Assembly: GCA_024529925.1 (NCBI GenBank)
Contig: JAFEUB010000718.1
Location: 18,638-82,637 of the forward strand
DNA from: Ophthalmolycus amberensis
Taxonomy: Eukaryota > Chordata > Actinopteri > Perciformes > Zoarcidae
Direction: 5' to 3'
Length of the DNA: 64,000 nucleotides
The notes beneath the pieces are model-generated. The model saw nothing but the letters and a program-made list of their open reading frames with translations, had not been told where the DNA came from and searched no databases. Shown piece after piece: positions 60,601-64,000 of this stretch. A program made the translations under genes and the position numbers. Every line of letters begins with the position of its first letter. Position 1 is the first letter of the stretch.

Positions 60601-62911
60601 TTTTGAGTGGTTTGGACGTCTGCTGTCCTGGTTTCCCCTCGGACAGACCGGGGGGGGGGGGGGGAACGGACGGCCGGACGGAGGGAAGAGGAGGAGGAGA
60701 GTAAAGGAGGGGGAGGAGAGGGAGGCTACATTCCAATGCAAGACAGGCCCGATGCCAGGAGGCGCCCATCTGGGAAGCATCAGAAGCTGCTACATCTAAC
60801 CCCACAACCGACTCATCAAACAAGTAAACATCCTCACACAAAAGACGCAACACAGCAAATATTCGCCTTCCGCATGTCTGTCTCTTGACACCACACCCTT
60901 TACCTTCCCCGTGTGCAGCCCTACAGCGCATCCAGAGGGTTGTGCATCTGAAACACGGCCTGCGTGGCTTACCTGCTTGTTTTTGTACTTCTTCAGATAG
61001 CGCGGGGACACCAGGCATTCTGGGTTGATATCGGTGGTGATTGGCTCAATGAACTGAGGGTCGCGGTTCATGTGTTGCATCTTGAGGAAGGACAGAATGT
61101 TCTGGACCTCCAGGTTGTATGAGCTGTCGGCCATGGTCTTCCCTTTGGAGGCCAGGCGACATGCAGCCATCCAGTGGGCGTACTGTTTCTCCTGGAGAGG
61201 AACGGTAAACGCTGGTGATCAAAACAACCTGCTAACAAAGGACCAGACATAATCACGAATGGCGCACTAACTTCAGTCTTACCACGTCACACCGAAGCCA
61301 GATCTCATTCATGCCATCAGCCACTGGGATCAGCAACTTGATGTTGAATTTCTGACCCGAGATGTTAACATCTGGAGTTACCTCACAACCTACACATGGA
61401 AGCCAATATGAGGGGCGGAAGAAGAGGTCAAGGTTCACACGCATTATTTAGACAGAGAAAATGAGCATTGCATTCTTGCAAGGGCATGAAATGACATTTC
61501 CTTTTTGTGTGTGTTTGCACCTCTTAGATTCATTTGGTGAGCAGGTGTCCCATGTGCCTCCTCTTTACTCTTGTAACAGGAAATTGTGATATCCTTGAAT
61601 GTGCACCAATACTGCTTATAGCCCTTCAGTGTCAGCTTCTTGGGTCTGGAACATATAGAGAAGATCTTAAGTGAGTACAAAAGAGAGAGGAGAAAAAGAG
61701 CTTCCCAAGTGCAAAGGCAGCATTGGATGTGAACATTAATGGAAAAACCATTAAAAGAGGAAACGCCTCTTGATATCACCCCCCCCCCCCCCTATGGTCT
61801 ATACATTTAATGAGACAATCACCCCAGAGGCCACCTGCTAGTCAGCAAAGGCTTAAAGCCAAAAAAATATGAGTAAAAATATGCTTGGTCCAACTGTAAT
61901 CATTTTGAAAAAGCTAAACTGAAAGCTCAGCCTGTAAATGTCCTTTGGCAAACAACGCATCTTATTACATCATGCAAAGCAGGCAACAGCTCTCTCATTT
62001 AGCCAGAAAATGTTAATTCCCGGATTCTCTGAGAGACTAAACATCTTTTGGACAAATGTACGCATTCAATCCCTGTTGGCTGGTAGCTCTGGATGTGGAC
62101 TTACTTAAAGACTTTGACATAGTCCGCTAGCTCGGGAATAGATGTGATGTCACCCTAGGGGGAAGGGGAAAAACACATTGTTAGTATAAACAATATAAAC
62201 AATATAAAGCACTAGAAGAACATGGTTCACCAAAAACAATGACCTCAGGCTCATATCTGTACCGTTTTAATGCTCAGTAGTTTTGCTAAAGACAACATTT
62301 CTTATGTAACATCTCAAAGCACAGTTTCCTCTGATACGCTGTATAAACTTAAGTTCTTGCGGAGTGGCGGCTTTAATAAAAGGACACGTATATTTACAAC
62401 ATATCCATGCAACATGCAGCCTTTGTTGGATTTGTGTAAGTGTCAAACATCTCACACCCCCAGGTTCTTGTCAGACGAAGGCCTCATAAAGACCTGTGTG
62501 AAATGTAGCACTTCCATTGAAAATCATTGGGATTTCCACTCCCGTGGGTCAGTGTACTGTGTCTATACGGCTTTAACTTCCTGTTTAATACAGCTGATGA
62601 AAGGACACGTGTTCAGAATACAGTGGAGACAGTAAGGACCAAACACACTTGTCAAGCTGCTGCAATTGGGGAAATAATAAATTCACATAACGACTTTGGA
62701 ACCCAGTACATGTGATGCACAACCAGAAGGTATTTCCTGCAGTGAGCGTAGAGGAGATGAAGCAGTGTTGTCATACCAGTGTGTTGGACGTCTTCCCTCC
62801 CTCCAAAGTGATTTCCAGGTCCGACAGGGCTGCATCCACCTCATCCACCTCTTTCTCACTGTTATTCATGTGGTTGTCTGAAGACATGAGTGACAGCTTG
62901 TTGATGTGGTA
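56081..62911 (-). CDS. fermt2: Kindlin-2 (fermitin family homolog 2), last eight coding exons
   Basis: Kindlin-2 is a FERM-PH adaptor at focal adhesions that binds the integrin beta tail through its F3 domain and helps talin activate integrins. The exons, minus strand in transcription order, are 62777-62911 (YHINKLSLMSS), 62105-62154 (GDITSIPELADY), 61521-61645 (PKKLTLKGYKQYWCTFKD, PH domain start), 61283-61389 (CEVTPDVNISGQKFNIKLL), 60973-61191 (EKQYAHWMAACRLASKGKTM), 57331-57455 (ARILEAHQNVAQMSLIEAKM), 57051-57193 (F3) and 56081-56254 (to KLTSGWV and stop). All junctions are GT/AG and phases agree. The match is to kindlin-2, not kindlin-1 or -3 (LKMQHMNRDP, DASTGDAIKTW). Exons for the N-terminal part lie beyond 64000. 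Exon 57051-57193 has one base too many. Confidence 0.95.
56403..56460. repeat. Retroposon tail with (ATCT)n
   Basis: TTTCCCCCTGGGATAAATAA followed by tetranucleotide repeats, a common tail of fish retroposons. It lies in the last fermt2 intron. Confidence 0.55.
57199..57227. repeat. (GAA)n next to a fermt2 splice acceptor
   Basis: About nine AGA/GAA units directly before the exon at 57193. On the minus strand this makes a pyrimidine-rich (TTC)n tract that serves as the polypyrimidine tract. Confidence 0.8.
57456..60972 (-). other. Large fermt2 intron
   Basis: 3.5-kb intron between the exons ending KYKNKQ and starting ISARILEAH. It holds (CA)n at 57594-57622, (TG)n at 59428-59450, (CA)n at 60399-60425 and G/C runs near 58683-58710, 59350-59364, 59517-59530 and 60649-60664. 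No embedded gene is supported. Confidence 0.8.
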
Positions 62912-64000
62912 CTGAGGACAAGAAGGAGATAACCTCAGTTATTTTAGCACTTTATTTGCCGTGTTTAACTAGGTTTTGTTTTTATTTCAGACCTGAAATG
63001 GTCTCGGTTTTGGTCAGATTTTCTAGTTTCTGGTCAAACTTCAAACCGCTACGATCTGGAAGTCCACAAATGAATTGCCCTCGTGTTTTTAGACTTCTCA
63101 GCCATGCATATGAACTAGTTACATTCAGAGTAATTTCAGAATAATGTCCTTAACATCCTCCTTTTTGATAAACGCGTTCAGTACGGTGGCTTTGGAGAAC
63201 AGGGGCTAGCTCGGTCTGTGGTGCTGTGGACAAGGTTTCAAGAGATTGACTTAAAGTAATGGAAGAGGGAACAGCTGGCAATTGCTCGAAAAGTCCATCT
63301 CCAACTCAAACACCTTTGTCAACACTTTTGCCGATTTCTATAAAGTTCCCTGCTGTGTGTGCTACCGGTGCACAAACCCTCCAACTTCATCGTGTAAAAG
63401 TTATTTGGTCTGTGATAATAGCCACATAAATACTTTAAGATGTGTTGGCATCTATGTCAGCGAGTGCTGCCAGTATGCACCATTGAGTTTATCAGCGATG
63501 AATCAAGGACCCTCATCTTTGAAGGAGATGAAGAGGAAGGAGACTGGTTTCAGGATGAGGAAGATTAAGAGGTCGGTGGTGATAATTCCCTGAGAGAAAT
63601 AAGGGGTACGGTTTGAAGCAATGTGTTCTCAACATGTCTCTGAAATGTAACAGGCTATGAAATGTATTTTACTGGGAACATATGTGAGGATAACACTGGA
63701 ACCACCAATTGACCAGGATGAACTGAAAACCCAGCCGTGTTTACCTCTTAGTGCGAGTCACAGACACTAAATACAACTTGTTGACGAATGGTATTCATAA
63801 TGTCAACCCATCACCAACCCCCCACCAATATATGAATGAACAGCTGTCGAGAGAGAGAGACACACAAAGGGAGAGTTTGAGGGAGATATGCAAGGCTGTA
63901 GCCTGCTAAGGCTTCAGAGTGTGGGACAAAGGGCTCGCCATGACACTCCATTCATCTGCCGCTTCCACTTTAAAAAAAATAAAAAAGGCGACAGTGAGGG
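62912..64000 (-). other. fermt2 intron, upstream part continues off the window
   Basis: No further kindlin exon was recognised. A 103-codon plus-strand frame at 63282-63593 is not convincing. Confidence 0.55.

Overview
The window is teleost fish DNA, most likely from a percomorph. The evidence is an intron-containing vertebrate gene (fermt2, kindlin-2) on the right, abundant (CA)n and (TA)n microsatellites, fragments of fish-type LINE and CACTG-ended repeats, and a Ty3/Gypsy element with a sushi/PEG10-type Gag. No prokaryotic features, CRISPR array, tRNA or rRNA genes were seen.

Layout. Positions 1-9.5 kb are mostly unassigned. One GC-richer stretch near 3.4-3.65 kb looks like the first, non-coding exon of a minus-strand gene that continues off the left edge. 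From about 9.5 kb the sequence is repetitive. Positions 9893-52375 hold five head-to-tail copies (U1-U5) of a unit of about 7.6-8.1 kb. Each unit contains, in order: (a) the left arm of a long inverted repeat; (b) about 1.9 kb without a recognisable gene; (c) an antisense, frameshifted 3' end of a LINE reverse transcriptase; (d) a compact promoter with one RFX-type X-box and four or five perfect CRE palindromes, four of them spaced exactly 21 bp; (e) an intronless open reading frame of 480-684 codons on the plus strand; (f) the right inverted-repeat arm, itself a tandem of two or three copies of about 308 bp; (g) a CACTG-type transposon end, a CA/TA microsatellite and an orphan antisense exon of SAMD3-like type. 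U4 carries a young 3579-bp LTR retrotransposon (positions 41362-44940) with apparently identical 687-bp LTRs, a 5-bp target duplication and a gag-only internal region. U5 is cut off at about 52375.

The main candidate for something undescribed is the five-copy gene family. I do not recognise a functional family. All five frames are open. The copies differ in internal repeat number (29-residue and 20-residue repeats). Their unique parts differ almost only by amino-acid-changing substitutions (by eye about 26 changed codons against 3 silent ones between U1 and U2), although the flanking non-coding DNA is nearly identical. An X-box plus CRE array is the promoter logic expected of RFX/CREM-driven spermiogenic or ciliary genes, so a rapidly evolving, male-germline-expressed family is the leading inference.

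The right part (56081-62911 and beyond, minus strand) carries the last eight coding exons of fermt2, from the end of the F2 region through the PH domain and F3 to the C-terminus. There is one apparent extra base in the penultimate exon, most simply a homopolymer error. The gene's likely 3' UTR reaches left to about 53.93 kb. Upstream exons lie beyond 64 kb.
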